Assembly: GCF_018873765.1 (NCBI RefSeq)
Contig: NC_057924.1
Location: forward strand, 5,146,001-5,210,000
Direction: 5' to 3'
Origin: Telopea speciosissima
Taxonomy: Eukaryota > Streptophyta > Magnoliopsida > Proteales > Proteaceae
DNA length: 64,000 nt
The notes under the pieces were generated by a model. It was not told where the DNA came from, made no database searches, and saw only the letters and a program-made list of their open reading frames with translations. Shown in pieces: positions 1 to 12,282 of the stretch. Position 1 is the stretch's first letter, and every line of letters begins with the position of its first letter. The position numbers and the translations under genes are program-made.

Positions 1-436
1 GGGTTTTTTCAAACTTGAATCCATCCCCATACAGTAATCTAGAACACAATTGAATCAAAAGAGCAGGGAAGTAAGGAGTACCTTGCACCACGTTTGTTGA
101 TGTAGAAGAGATAAGAATCTACCCACGAACATCAGCAATCCATCAGATGATGTTTGTAAAACAACCACGATGGGGATCTTCTACAGTCTCTTAGACTCTC
201 CCATAGAGTTCCCTTTCTTGTGGAGAAAAGAGAATAGTGACTGCAGGGGCCCCTCATCATTAGTATTTATAATACTCCCCAAAACCCTAACCCACTTCCA
301 CAATGGGCCAAGCCGGTCCGGTCCATCTCAATAAATAGTAGCAAGCCACGTTAGTCCTTGTATTTCTTGATCTCTATCAACGATCGACCCGATAATTAAT
401 TCAGGTCACTCGTCGCAATTTGAAAAATTCCTAACA
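1..436 (-). repeat. 3' LTR of a LARD-like Copia-type element (partial)
   Basis: This stretch is nearly identical to 4803-5245 and ends in the same CTAACA terminus, so the two are a pair of long terminal repeats. The first 15 or so bases lie outside the window. Read on the minus strand this is the 3' LTR. Just inside it, at about 437-450, the minus strand reads AAGTGGAAGAT immediately before TGTTAGG, which is a plausible polypurine tract. The two LTRs differ at a modest number of sites, so the insertion is not brand new. Confidence 0.85.
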
Positions 437-1884
437 ATCTTCCACTTAGGCTAGATTAATTATAAGGTCATCATTATCAGATGTGGCCATAGATTCTCAA
501 TACAACAATAATGCTACTAAACATTGATCCAGTTAGTAAATATATCGATGTTGAGCAACAGTAGAAAATACACCTCAATATACGGCATATCATTTTCTGT
601 CAGCTACAAACAAAGATTTACTTACATGTCGTGCACGTAGAAAATACACCTCAACATGAACTGCATTGAGATAATTTTGTATAAGGAATGTCGTACATGT
701 CTGTGATCACATAAATATCGCCATCATTCCTTGTAGGTCCTCGAACGTATTATGAGCATTATACGACTCATGGATTACCTTTGAATATCGTCATATTCGT
801 TGGTAATCGAACGACTTGGTTTATCACCAATCTAACATCCATGGTTAGAAATAGCTAAACGACTTGGCTCGTCGTCAATCGAACATCCTTAGACCAAAAT
901 GACCTTCAACATATCAATCATATGCATGCATGCAAATGCTATTCATCACATCAAGTAGAAGCATTATAATCGAAACGAAACATATATCTTTAAGTTCTCC
1001 CACTCAACAGGCATATCAATCAAAATAAAAAGAACTCCCAATCCACAAACAGATCAATCATGTAAAGAAGTACTCCCACTAATCAAGAGAATCGAATCAA
1101 CCGAATCAACCGAATCAACCAAGTTTGAAAGTAAAAATTCAAACCACAAATTCTACACCAAGTAATTAAAACTATCAAACTACTCGAACTGATTACTTCT
1201 TTTGTTCTTAGTCAAGTTATCATTCTCAAGATTCTTTCTTTCTTGTGCATAATTAGATATCAATTCCTTCAATGACATAATTGTAGTTTGTTAAGTGCAT
1301 CAATTTCTTTATTATGTTCTTCATGATTTTTAATTCGCTCAGTCATTCATTATTTTATTTCAGTGTTTAGCCTCATCATTCCATATTATTGATATACTTT
1401 CAATCCATGCCAACGAAGTAGCTTCCGTCAAATGACTCAAGGCCGATTATACCACATAGGTTACAAATTGATATTAACATAATCTTTCATCATTACAATT
1501 CTTATTGATGGATTATTTCGTTCATGGTTCATTATGCACGTTGGTTAACCGTCAGTTACCATAATTATTCACTTATTATTTCATCTACCATAATAAGTTA
1601 TCATTTGTCAACAATAAAACTTTTTCATCAACATATAGAAACAAACTATCACAATATTAAAGGTTTCTATACCGCACAAATCAACATGTTATTTGACCAT
1701 CGCGTGTCCATGCATCATACAAACATGTATCAACATATCATCATAAAATCAGTGGTTCTATACATTTATCATCAACAACACACCAGATACATGTATGCAT
1801 ACAATCAAGATGATAAATATCAATCAACAATACTTCTTCATAATATTACATGTTTACCCTTTCGGGTCAAAATGCACATGTCTT

Positions 1885-3326
1885 TATCTTACCGTAAGTA
1901 CCGTGAGATAGCAACAATTTTCAGAAATCTCCCTCCGCCTTTGGGTGATAGAGAAACCCCTAGGTTATGCACCTTGTAAGTACCGGGGTCCTCAGGACGA
2001 GGGTTCCTCAGCCTCTTGGCGACAAGGATTATCTTCGATGAATAACCGCGTATCGTTCCGATATATCATCATGGGGATTGGGATCATGCTTTATAAAGAA
2101 ATGGAATCGCCATCTAGGATTAGGGCCTAGGACCCAATGGGTGTAGCCCCATCCAGGGTTAGCGGAAAGGGCTACGTGATTCCAAATGGTCTGGTCAGAG
2201 ATTCTGGGTAAGTAGTCAGGTTACGAGGGTGGAAAGGTGTTAGGCACCCACCTCGCCCGGATAAATCGATCTTTCTACTAGATGCTGATTTTTTAATATT
2301 CTCCCTTAATAATATATCATATACTAACATGTAAGGCTAAGTTATGATGCACTAATCATGACAAAGAAGAAAAAGTCATTTACTATGTACACTAAAATGA
2401 GTTGCTTTAATTGTCTACATTATGCCAAGAATAATGAGAGCGAAAGAGACAGATACCTGTCTAGAAATACAAGAAATAAATGAAAGCGCATCGAGGGCAA
2501 AATATGTGATGTCCCATGGCTCAGGTGGAGACGGACGATTGGCTTGTCTCTCTCTTGTCAGACAGAATGAGGCTATACGAGATGAGTTTTATCACTCAGA
2601 CTTCAGGCAGAGTAACGGCTATATAAGAGATTCTCGTTATCTATATACAGACAGAATAACGGCTGTGAAGGGGGATTTTTGTTATCCGTATACTGACGGG
2701 ATAACAATACCTAAGAGCATAATCGCTCTATGTTTGGATAGGTAATCGAAGGATCTACCCACGTCGAAGAAATCCACTCACTCACATACTCATGAGGGAA
2801 AGATGGGGGAAAAGAGGGTGAAAAGGGGGCAAAACAAGCCCTGGAGGGTCTCCTTACCCGAGAAAAGCTTTTAAAAATAAGGGAGGGGGACCCTCACCCT
2901 AGCGAGATAAGTCCTCCACGGCGCCGTGGGGACTTTTTCACTGCGCCGTGTGTGATGTCACAGGCTGATGTCACACCTCTTCATGGCGCGATAGAAATCA
3001 AGTACCCGTCCCTATGGTGCCGTGGAAGGAGCCCATGGCGCCGTGGTGGGGAGGGTGAGTACCTCCTTCAACGTTTAGTAAAAGGGTTTGATAAGTCATT
3101 TTAGGGATATTAGGGTGATTTGGTTCAGATGTAGGGACAAGAGTCCTTCTTGAGAGAGATATCGATGTTTTCCCGTGTCCTGTTGTCATCATCGCTGGGG
3201 GGGTGACAAAATTCAGCGTACCTAAATTTCATAATGATTTATCGCACTGCAAATACCGTGAGATGTCGATGACTTTCAAAAATTTTCCTCCACCTTGGGC
3301 GATAAGAAAACCCCTAGGCCATGCAT
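1885..3326. repeat. Nested block bounded by two similar 85-bp direct repeats, Ogre/Tat LTR-like core
   Basis: The sequences at about 1885-1972 and 3245-3326 are diverged copies of each other; both contain TACCGTGAGAT and AAACCCCTAGG. The block between them includes a stretch (2080-2265) with GGTGTTAGGCACCC and ends near GGTGACAAAATTCAGCG. From memory these resemble phrases found in LTRs of Ogre/Tat-type Gypsy elements. The boundaries are uncertain and the family name is an inference. Confidence 0.35.
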
Positions 3327-4773
3327 TCCAAATTCTTTGAGTACACTATCTTTGGATAGACACACTACCTTTCCATGAAAAGATCAGTAGTTTTCGAAAT
3401 CCCAACACCTTTGGGCAACTGGAACCCTTAGACCACTATCCCTTCCAATCCATGTGCATATCACCTCGTCAGTCTTTGGCAATATCGCATTTGGGCTAAT
3501 GTCACCTATATATTCCGCTACCTTGACAGAACCATAAAAGGATTCAATGGGCCACTTTGGTAGATCACCATTTTACCCTCTCATAATTCTTTAACCTGAT
3601 ATGCAGTGATATATGTGAAAGTAAACACATTGATCGTCCATAATGTGTTGTGATATGCACATTCAAGTGACAATGGTCAACTCAAAATAGTCCAAATATG
3701 CTCAAAGTAGCATCATCGTCCAAAATAGGTCTTTGAAAGTATTAAACGTCCCAAAATCAAGTACCAGTAGGTAGGTCTTGAAATTACGAACGAAACAAGA
3801 CCAACTGGAGCCCAATCAGATGCTCTACTCACCCATACGCCACTCAAAGGTGACACAATCGTCATTAACAGGTCCTATAAATTCAACAAAAATATTCAAA
3901 CAGGATACCCAAACGTCGGCCTTGAAAAATACAAGTAAAATGGGGCATCCCAGGACAGAATCCAATCAAAACGGCATTCCAAAACAGAAAAAATAGCTTC
4001 TGGAACAATAAAACGTTCTAGAACAGTTCTGAAAAACAAACAGTTGATTCTGTTCCCAAAACAATTGAAAAACACAAAAACTGCCAAAACAATAGTTTTT
4101 GTTTATCCAAGATATACCGTATTGCATATCAAAACAAAGAGCACGAAAAACAGACACACTAGAACAAATCGCGTCTCAAAATTCATCCAAACGAACCCAC
4201 ACGGTCCATTTAAAGGTTTCTCGGTCATTTTCCTCCCTTTTTTTTTTTAAGTCGAACCAAACTCGGTTCAAACCAATCCAAAACGAAAAGAGCGAACCAA
4301 AATTGGACCGACCTGGTTCGCTTGAACCGGACTGCCGGTCTACCTGGTCACCGGGTTGAAAAATGAGTCAAAACTCGGGTCTAGGGTCTCGGGTCGGGTC
4401 AACGTTGGCCTGGTCAGGAATCTTTGACTGGGCCTCGATTGACTGGGTCAAACTTGACCCGCAAGCAACCACTGACGTCAGGCCTATGACGTCAGATGAT
4501 GTCATAATCGTTATAGATTTTTTTTTTTTTGAAATAATCGTCGTTGGTGTGTAGATCTCACTCGCGGCTTCGGTCGGCGGTGACGATCCACCCACCAAAA
4601 TTCTCGTCTCTCCGAGCCCTTCGCACCCATATAAAATATTTGATTTTCGTCGGTGGAAAAATCCGACAGCGGCCAAAATGTTTGGTTTTGCCAAAAATCC
4701 CTATTTTCGCCATAAAAAATCTCGATTCATGTTCTTAAACTGACAATCAATCGATCCTAGGTCTGTATGGTCA

Positions 4774-4787
4774 GCTCTGATACCACT
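4774..4787 (-). other. Primer binding site, initiator tRNA-Met type
   Basis: On the minus strand this reads AGTGGTATCAGAGC directly after the LTR end CTAACA. TGGTATCAGAGC is the usual primer binding site of plant Copia elements, complementary to the 3' end of initiator tRNA-Met. It fixes the element's orientation as minus and identifies 4788-5245 as the 5' LTR. Confidence 0.85.
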
Positions 4788-5245
4788 TGTTAGATCGATC
4801 AAGGGTTTTGTCAAACCTGAATCCATCCCCATACAGTGATCTAGAACACGATTGAATCAAAAGCGCAGTGAAGTAAGGAGTACCTTGCACCACGTTTGTT
4901 GATGTAGAAGAGATAAGAATCTACCCACGAACTACAGCAATCCGTCAGATGATGTTTGCAAAACAACCGCAATGGGGATCTTCTACAGTCTCCTAGACTC
5001 TCCCACAGAGTTCCCTTTCTTGTGGAGAAAAGAGAAAAGAGAATAGTGATTGCAGGGACCCCTCATCATTAGTATTTATAATACTCCCCAAAACCCTAAC
5101 CCACTTCCACAATGAGCCATGCTGGTCCGGTCCATCTTAATAAATAGTAGCAAGCCACGTTAACCCTTGTATTTCTTGATCTCTATCAATGATCGACCCG
5201 ATAATTATTTAAGCCCACTCGTCGCAATTTGGAAAATTCCTAACA
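4788..5245 (-). repeat. 5' LTR of LARD-like Copia-type element
   Basis: This 458-bp LTR has inverted ends TGTTAG and CTAACA. It matches 1-436 along its whole length, apart from small differences such as a short repeated AGAGAAA stretch near 5030. Its partner's outer flank is outside the window, so a target-site duplication cannot be checked; the first bases beyond this LTR are GCTAT. Confidence 0.88.
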
Positions 5246-5897
5246 GCTATTTCAACCTCGCCATCCTTACCAACTCCACCCTCTCCATTGCTACTTCTCT
5301 CACCACTGTCTTGTGCTCTACTAACCATCCTGCTCTCATTTAAAAAAAAAAACAAAACTTGTCTATCTCTAGTTTTGCCCACCTTTTATAGTAGGGATGG
5401 GATGGGTTGGGTTAGGGAAGGGGTAGTTGTAAGGGAGGGTTTCAACGGTGGTGGGGTGGGTTTTCAGGAGAGGGTAGGGGGTTAGGAGCGGAACAAAGGT
5501 AATTAAGGAAGGGGGTGGGGACAACGGAGGGGTTGGGTTGTAGGGTGGGATGGGGGGGCAGAACAGAAGGGTGGTCGTGGGGACAAGGGAGGGTGTGTGG
5601 GTGGGGTGGAGCAGAAAGAAGGAAAGGGGAGAGGTTTGGGGTGGAACAGAGGAAAGGGGTTGGTGTAGATTCATCCACTTCTCCTCCATTTCTACAATTA
5701 GCAACAAGAACAACACATTTGTGTTGCTGGCAATAGCCTGGCAACGGCCAGGAGGGGTTGAGCGAGGGTACCGTGGGCCATGGATGATATCGATTGGTTA
5801 GTAGAGATGATACTGATTTGTTGAATAATTGATTCCCACCTGTTAACCATCCATTATCACCATTGTTCTTGCATACATACACAACACCGTAGAACAA
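5246..5897. other. Gene-poor, G-rich/purine-skewed flank with possible coding relic
   Basis: From 5390 to 5670 the plus strand is strongly G-rich (repeated GGGTTGGG and GTGGGG phrases), which produces proline-rich spurious frames on the other strand. Between about 5815 and 5892 the minus strand carries an open frame that continues across the adjacent solo LTR once that insertion is removed (see findings). I see no complete gene here. Confidence 0.5.
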
Positions 5898-7601
5898 TGT
5901 TTGAGTTAAAATAATACCGCAAGCGTACGGGTCAATCGTAGCTACGGGTCGAACACAAGGAGATATACGCCACTCTATTTAACTAACTTTAAAGTAATGC
6001 AAAGTGAACTAAATTAAAGTGTTAAATTAAACTAATTAAACTAATGAAAATTAATGTGTCCTAACTCATAAACATCTAACTTATCAAACTAACTCAAATT
6101 GAAAGGAATAAAAATGCAGTCACACATAATAATCGCATAAAAAGGAATAAGGGAATAAAAGTGCATCCACAAACCACAACCATATAAAAAAAATAAAAGA
6201 AATAGAGGGAGAAGAAGAAGAAGAAGATAGAGAGGGAGAATGAAATTGAGAGTTTAGAGAATGCAAATCTAGATGTGCTTGAACCGGATTAATTGAAGAA
6301 GCTTGAATGAATACTGCATGAACTTACCATGGCCTCCTCTTCTAAATCTCCAAGTCTTGTCATCAACATAGAGCTTAGACTAGGAAGCTTAAAACTCGAA
6401 ACTATTACAATCAAATTGAAGACATTAAAGCATAAACTAATCCTATTACAACCATTAACTAATCTTATGAAAGCAAAATTAAGAACTTGAAAGAACTAAT
6501 TTATGAAATCAAACTAAGAACTAAAGCCAAAAATAGGAAAAGAAAAGAAAATTTCACTAAGTGAATGAATTAAAAACTGAATTAAAAATAAATTAAAACT
6601 AACTAAAAAAACTGAACTAGAACTAACTTCTTACAACCCTGGAGGGCAAGGGGTATTTATAGGGGAAGAGAGGGGAAGAGAGAAGAGGGAAGTGTAGGAG
6701 AAATATTCCTAAGAAAGATAATATTCTCTTCTCCTTCCCTTTTACAATGCCTTGAATTCCAAGAAAAAAAGAAAAAATGGAAAGAGGGAGAGAAGAGAAT
6801 ATTAGTTACATAGATTTTCTATTTCTAGAAAAGTAAGTTCCTAATTTTAACTTGTGCTTACTTTTCTTTGTAGATATCTTCTCCAAGCAATAAAATCAAA
6901 GCATCTTTGATTTTCAATCTTCCATAGATGAGAAAATATAAATCTATCCTATGTAGAATTTCAGAAGTGCCCTTGAGAAGTTGGAGGAGAGAGAGAATAA
7001 GGGTGATGACTAGGATTCCTTCAAGAATAAATAAAAAACCCATTCTGTCCTTCAAAAAACGTGGAGCATGGGGTGCTTATATAGGCCTCACCATTGTGTT
7101 CCTTGCGAAAAATCACCTAAAATAGACCCAAATTTCGTCCAATTTGGAGTTCGGGAGCCCAAGATATCTCAAGTTGAAGTTGGACTGTCCAGAGCCCTCC
7201 AAATGGAATCTTTCGGGTACAGAAAATATAACTTCTGGTTATTGCGTTAAGACCCCTAGAATCCAAACTTTCGCTTCACTTTATCCCCGGTCGACTGTTA
7301 ATAATTACAAATAAACCCTTGCAAACCATTTTTGCGCTTCATTACAAAAACGGCCGTAACTTCTTCGTTTTAACTCGGAATCAAGTGCCGTTTGAACCGT
7401 TATGAAGCTGACTCGATGGGCTACGCATCCAAGCCATTAACACCTCTAAACAGCTTAAAAACATTTCCTTAGCATCATCTCCTTCATTTCACAAGAATTC
7501 ACCTAAACCCCGAAAAGCACAAGAAAGCACCGAATAACTCGTCCAATGTGATAAAATATATGTTTTATCTCCTAAGATTTCACACATAAATGTGCTTATC
7601 A
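5898..7601 (-). mobile_element. Solo LTR of a Gypsy-type element, about 1.7 kb
   Basis: The unit reads TGTTTGAG at its left end and CTTATCA at its right end. It is flanked by a perfect 5-bp direct repeat, AACAA, at 5893-5897 and 7602-7606. On the minus strand it therefore starts TGATAAGC and ends CAAACA, the TG...CA form of an LTR. No second LTR or coding domain is present, so it is a solo LTR left by recombination. It includes a (GAA)n-rich stretch near 6210 and small unrelated frames. Confidence 0.75.
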
Positions 7602-7606
7602 AACAA

Positions 7607-9619
7607 CTCACCATAAACCACCCCAAATCTTCTCAATTTGTCCATAACTGCAGCCACATCCCACTCACGTTTGATATGATAGGGCTCATCCAATATGTGT
7701 AATTGGTTTGAGATTCCAGGTCAAAAACCAATGAGATATTTGATTTTGGTAAATTGGATGTCAATCCAAGGTCGATGTTACGGGTGGGTTGGGAAGGAGG
7801 AGGAGAAGGTTGGGGTGGGTTAGAACACAAATGTGGAGGTGAAGGAGGAGGGGCATGGGAGGAATGGGGTTGCACGTGTGGGCAGGTTTGTAGGGAAGGG
7901 TGGATAGTGTGATTGGAGGCGACAGGTTGAAATTAGGGGTAAAATGGTCAAGAATATAGATGGTTAAGTAGAATTACTGTTTTGGATAATTTTGTAGACT
8001 CAAACAACAGCTGTCTAGTAGTTGTTGTAAGGAAAAAGAATACATGTTTTTCTTATCATATAATTTTCCATGGATTTTTAATTTCACTGGAGGTGGGGGA
8101 TAACTACACGCACTCCTGTGTCTGTGCAGAGACTATGTTTGTAACTATTTAAAATTTACATACAGTAAAATTTTACATGGAACAACCCATTTTCGGAAAA
8201 TAGGGTTTGGAAATTTTCTTTTGATCATGTTCATGCTCATCCCACAGGCCACGATTGAGAACCAGAAAACATAGTTCTACCGCTCCAAAATCTACTGTTC
8301 GACTTAAGAGTCAAAGGTTTCATTGTCTCTGCTCCCTGATCGGCCCTCAAATGATTCTCTACAACAATGATGGAAGGGCGCGAATCTTCTACTGGTATGT
8401 AGGGGTGTTGTGTATGTACGCAAGAACTCTTCTGCCTTTGAAAACAACCAAATCTATGTCTTCATTGGCTTTGGACAATGAGTTGTTGGTAAGATCTATG
8501 TTATTTTGCTTTACTCCCTCTCTCTCTCTCTCTAACATAAAAGTAATTGTGTTGTTATTACACTCTTTTGATAATGTCATACACTCATAATGTGAATTGT
8601 AAAGAATATTGTTAGGTATTTGATCAATACACATCATACATCAAAAGCTCCAAAGGTAATGAAACACGTTAAATCAAGTTTTTTAACTTATCACATATTA
8701 GATTGACCCAATTTAACATTCATACACTAGAGTGAATCCCATTAAACACATAATAGATAGGAGAGAGAAGCTCATTGATAACCCATGTTTATAATGTTTG
8801 ACAATTCAAGTTTTAGTGTTTTTTTTTTCAAAAATGTTTGGTAGATACATTTGTTGTTATGTGGAAATTTTTGGGCAATATTTTAACATCATATTGTCCA
8901 CATGTCATTATTACACAGAAAAAGTAGGGTTTTAGAAAGTGCAAACTCAAATATTGTTGAAGTGGGTCCCACTTTTAACCAAGGCACACACATTATGTTT
9001 GGAACGCAAGAAAATAAAAGAAAACATAAGATTGAAAAAAAAAATTCAGGGAAATTTTTAAAATGAAGAAAAAAAAAATATCACATAAAAAAAAAGAAAA
9101 ATTACATGATTAGCTACTTTTGGGTTTTCATTTACAAAACTGTCCACCCTATGTTTGAGTTAACAAAAATAAACAAAAATTACAAAACTAGATAAAACAG
9201 TGACTCTCCTTCCTTCCTCGGCAATTCCCCTCTGAAAAAATCTCTTTTTTTTTCCCTCTATTACTTGGGGTAGCAGAGAATGGCGGTGGCTGGGACAAGG
9301 GTAGGGTTGTAGGGAACGAAAGATGCCTAGGCGAGAAGGCAATGACAGGGGTACAAATGTCAAAAAAAGTAATAGTGGGAGGAAAAGACACTATTTTGTC
9401 CAGTTTTGTAAATCTTAACTTGTTTTTATCTATGTTTGTTAATTCAAATATAGGATTGACAGTTTTGTAAATGAAAACCCAAGAGTAACTAATCATGTAA
9501 TTTTCCCTCAAAATAAGTATATTTGTGATTATTACTTTTGTCAGATTATAAACCTTTTTTTTTTCTTCATTTCCAAACATAACCTTTAGTAATGTTTTGT
9601 ACCTTTTTCTTGCGCAGAT
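7607..9619. other. Intergenic, no gene recognised
   Basis: This holds the right-hand half of the sequence split by the solo LTR (7607-7960, again G-rich on the plus strand), A/T-rich filler, a CT microsatellite near 8517-8533 and a TRIM LTR relic listed separately. A short open stretch at 8255-8500 ends at a GTAAG-like donor, but I do not recognise its product. Confidence 0.5.
8610..8755 (-). repeat. Diverged solo LTR related to the TRIM at 47749
   Basis: It begins TGTTAGGTATTTGATC and runs through CATACACTAGAGTGA in the same order as the two 137-bp LTRs at 47749-47885 and 48097-48233. There is no second copy or primer site next to it. The flanking pentamers (AATAT and GATAG) do not match, so it is an old or rearranged solo LTR. 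Confidence 0.65.
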
Positions 9620-9633
9620 TTGTCCTTGATAGA

Positions 9634-9642
<9 letters not shown>

Positions 9643-9668
<26 letters not shown>
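9643..9668 (+). repeat. (GA)n microsatellite in PPR 5' region
   Basis: This is an uninterrupted AG dinucleotide run directly before the PPR start codon. GA/CT runs are common in plant 5' untranslated regions. Confidence 0.9.
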
Positions 9669-9670
<2 letters not shown>

Positions 9671-11893
9671 ATGAACAATGTTAAACCTTGTATCTTGGGC
9701 GCTCTCAGAAAACCAAGGCTAACCCTTTCCCTCAACACCACCAAGTCATCTAACGAACTCATCAACCGCCTGTCAGCTTCAGGTGCTCATCGAGAGGTCT
9801 TTCTCGTCTACTCCTGCATGGTGAGGGACGACACTCCTCCTGACGCCCACACCTTTCCTAGTTTGCTTAAAGCTTGCACCTCTCTCGGTTTACCTTCACA
9901 TGGCCTCTCAATACACCAACGCATCATCGTCGATGGCTACTCTTCTGATGCCTACATTGCCACTTCTCTCATCCATATGTATTCAAAATTCGGGAAAACC
10001 AATGTTGCATGTCAAATTTTCGATACAATGCCTGAAAGAAGTCTCGTCCCCTGGACTGCTATCATCGGCTGCCAGTCACGTGCTGGCCACGTAGATATGG
10101 CTTTCTCTATGTATAATCAGATGAGGCAAGAAGAAATTCAACCCAATTCTGTTACTCTGTTGGGATTGCTCTTTGGGATTTCACAGCTTATCCAACTGCA
10201 ATGCGTCCATGCTTTCGTGGTTCGATCGGGTTTCGAATCTGATATTTTGGTGGTGAATTCTTTGTTGAACGTGTATGGTAGATGTGGGAGGGTGGAGATG
10301 GCTCGTCATTTGTTCGAATCGGTGAATCTAAGGGACATTGTTTCCTGGAATTCTCTACTGTCGGGTTACTCCAAGAATGAGAACGTAAGAGAGTCTTTGG
10401 AGATTTTGAATAGGATGAGGATCGATAGAGCAGAACCAGACCAGCAGACATTTGGGTTTGTGGTGTCTGCAATTGCAAATCAGAGCAAACTTCAATTGGG
10501 ACAATCCGTCCATGGGCAGATTGTCAAGGCTGGTTTTGGATTGGATGCGCATGTGGAGACAACTCTTATGGTCATGTACTTGAAATGTGGAAATGTTCAC
10601 GATGCTTTTCAGATGTTTAATGAAATCGAAGATAAGGATGTGATCTCGTGGACAGCCATGATCTCGGGTTTGGTACAAAATGATAGGGCTGATGAGGCTC
10701 TTAACATGTTCCATTGGATGTTAAAGTCCATAGGGATGCCCTCTACTGCAACCATAGCTAGCGCCCTTGCTGCTTGTGCACAGCTGGGTTCCTCTGTTCT
10801 GGGAACGTCCATCCATGGGTACATCATCAGGCAGAAAATTAAAGTAGACACTGCAGCTGAGAACTCGCTTCTTACCATGTACGCAAAGTGTGGTTATCTA
10901 GAGCAGAGTTGGGCAGTGTTTAATAGGATAGACAACAGAGATGTTGTTTCGTGGAATGCAATAGTCGCTGGTTATGCCCAGAATGGTGATTTGGATAAGG
11001 CCTTGTGCCTCTTCAATGAAATGAGGAGGGCCTGCCAAAGACCTGATCCTATTACTGTTGTTTCCCTTCTCCAAGCTTGTGCCTCTGTTGGGGCACTCCA
11101 TCAAGGAAAATGGATCCACAATTTTGTGATTAGAAATGGAGTTGGTCCTTCCATTTCAATTGACACTGCTTTGATTGATGTGTACTCAAAATGTGGTGAC
11201 ATAGATGCCGCTCGAAGGTGTTTTGATGATATGCCGGAGCATGACTTGGTCTCATGGAGCACAATGATTGCAGGATATGGTAGTCATGGAAAAGGAGATA
11301 CAGCTTTTAGGATGTACTCAGAATTTCTGAGCACAGGGATTGAACCTAACCATGTAATTTTCCTTGCCGTCCTCTCGGCGTGTAGTCACTCTGGACTTGT
11401 TTCTCAGGGTTTGAGACTTTTCCAGTCTATGACACAAGATTTTGGCATTGAACCAAAGCTTGAGCACCGGGCCTGCATCGTTGATCTCCTCACCCGAGCT
11501 GGAAGAGTAGCAGAGGCATATAACTTCGTCAAGAATCTGTTCTCACAACCCAGTGCTGATGTTCTTGGAATACTGCTTGATGCTTGTCGTACCCATAGAA
11601 ATGCAGCTCTTGCTGATGTTGTTGAGAGGGAAATTATCTTGTTGAAGCCCACCAATGCTAGCAATTATGTCCAATTGGCACAAAGCTATGCTTCAAGGAG
11701 CAAATGGGATGGCATGGGAGAAGTGCGGATGCAGATGAGATCCTTGGGCTTGAAAAAAGTGCCCGGTTGGAGTTCTATCGAACTACAGGGAACCATTACA
11801 ATATTCTTTGTAGATCAGAGTTCACATGCTCAATATGAAAAATTAATGTTAGTGTTGAACATCCTTGGCATGGAAATGAGAGATGAACTCTAG
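9671..11893 (+). CDS. E-class PLS pentatricopeptide-repeat protein, At4g04370-like
   Basis: This single exon encodes about 740 residues. I start it at the ATG at 9671. The open frame extends upstream to 9620, but that part is a (GA)n microsatellite read as alternating Arg-Glu, which is better taken as 5' untranslated sequence. Degenerate 31-36-residue helical repeats run through nearly the whole protein, with repeated phrases such as VSWNAI, TALIDVYSKCG and HVIFLAVLSACSHSG that are typical of PLS-class plant PPR proteins. The C-terminus (PGWSSIEL and following) is an E-type extension, and no DYW deaminase domain follows. The family binds organelle RNA, commonly as the specificity factor for C-to-U editing in mitochondria or plastids. 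The order and wording of the repeats match what I remember of Arabidopsis At4g04370. The organelle target is not evident. Confidence 0.93.
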   Translation: MNNVKPCILGALRKPRLTLSLNTTKSSNELINRLSASGAHREVFLVYSCMVRDDTPPDAHTFPSLLKACTSLGLPSHGLSIHQRIIVDGYSSDAYIATSLIHMYSKFGKTNVACQIFDTMPERSLVPWTAIIGCQSRAGHVDMAFSMYNQMRQEEIQPNSVTLLGLLFGISQLIQLQCVHAFVVRSGFESDILVVNSLLNVYGRCGRVEMARHLFESVNLRDIVSWNSLLSGYSKNENVRESLEILNRMRIDRAEPDQQTFGFVVSAIANQSKLQLGQSVHGQIVKAGFGLDAHVETTLMVMYLKCGNVHDAFQMFNEIEDKDVISWTAMISGLVQNDRADEALNMFHWMLKSIGMPSTATIASALAACAQLGSSVLGTSIHGYIIRQKIKVDTAAENSLLTMYAKCGYLEQSWAVFNRIDNRDVVSWNAIVAGYAQNGDLDKALCLFNEMRRACQRPDPITVVSLLQACASVGALHQGKWIHNFVIRNGVGPSISIDTALIDVYSKCGDIDAARRCFDDMPEHDLVSWSTMIAGYGSHGKGDTAFRMYSEFLSTGIEPNHVIFLAVLSACSHSGLVSQGLRLFQSMTQDFGIEPKLEHRACIVDLLTRAGRVAEAYNFVKNLFSQPSADVLGILLDACRTHRNAALADVVEREIILLKPTNASNYVQLAQSYASRSKWDGMGEVRMQMRSLGLKKVPGWSSIELQGTITIFFVDQSSHAQYEKLMLVLNILGMEMRDEL

Positions 11894-12282
11894 AATCCAT
11901 AACTAGGTTCACAAATTCCTAGGAAAACCAAAATGGGGCAAAAATACTTCTTACGTACAGTGTTCTCATGAAGCATCACACCAGACGGTCAGCAGTGGTC
12001 GGACCCTTAAGAGTTCAGACTGCAAGGATTGATGGTCATACTAACCCAAAACAAGTGAAACTGCTGACTGATCAACAACCTAACTTGATTCATTGATTCT
12101 TGATTGTACCACATGTGTGACGCTGAAACTTACCACCGCCAGTACTTATGTGGGCAACTTGTGCAGAAGGTCTTGCTAGCATATCACGAGAAATTTCACG
12201 GAGGATCAGTTGGATCCGAACTACTCTCAATCAGCTGTGTGCATCCCTTGTCTCTTTGTCTCTATCTCTCTCTATCTCTTTC

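Larger units (their letters stand above)
437..4787 (-). mobile_element. Internal domain of non-coding LTR retrotransposon (LARD-like)
   Basis: This is about 4.35 kb between the two LTRs. I find no reading frame that resembles gag, protease, integrase, reverse transcriptase or RNase H on either strand; the longest frames are short and low-complexity. A long, non-coding internal region with good LTRs fits a large retrotransposon derivative that moves by borrowing proteins. The segment also contains a repeated motif pair (near 1885-1972 and 3245-3326) and a nested stretch resembling an Ogre/Tat LTR, so part of its length is secondary insertion. Confidence 0.7.

Noticed and set aside
1-5245. Possible endogenous pararetrovirus at the left edge
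   Set aside because: LTRs, a tRNA-Met primer site and the polypurine tract fit an LTR retrotransposon, and no viral coding domain is seen.
5369-5897. Proline-rich minus-strand frames of 115-151 residues
   Set aside because: They arise from a G-rich low-complexity stretch; no family features and no conserved start.
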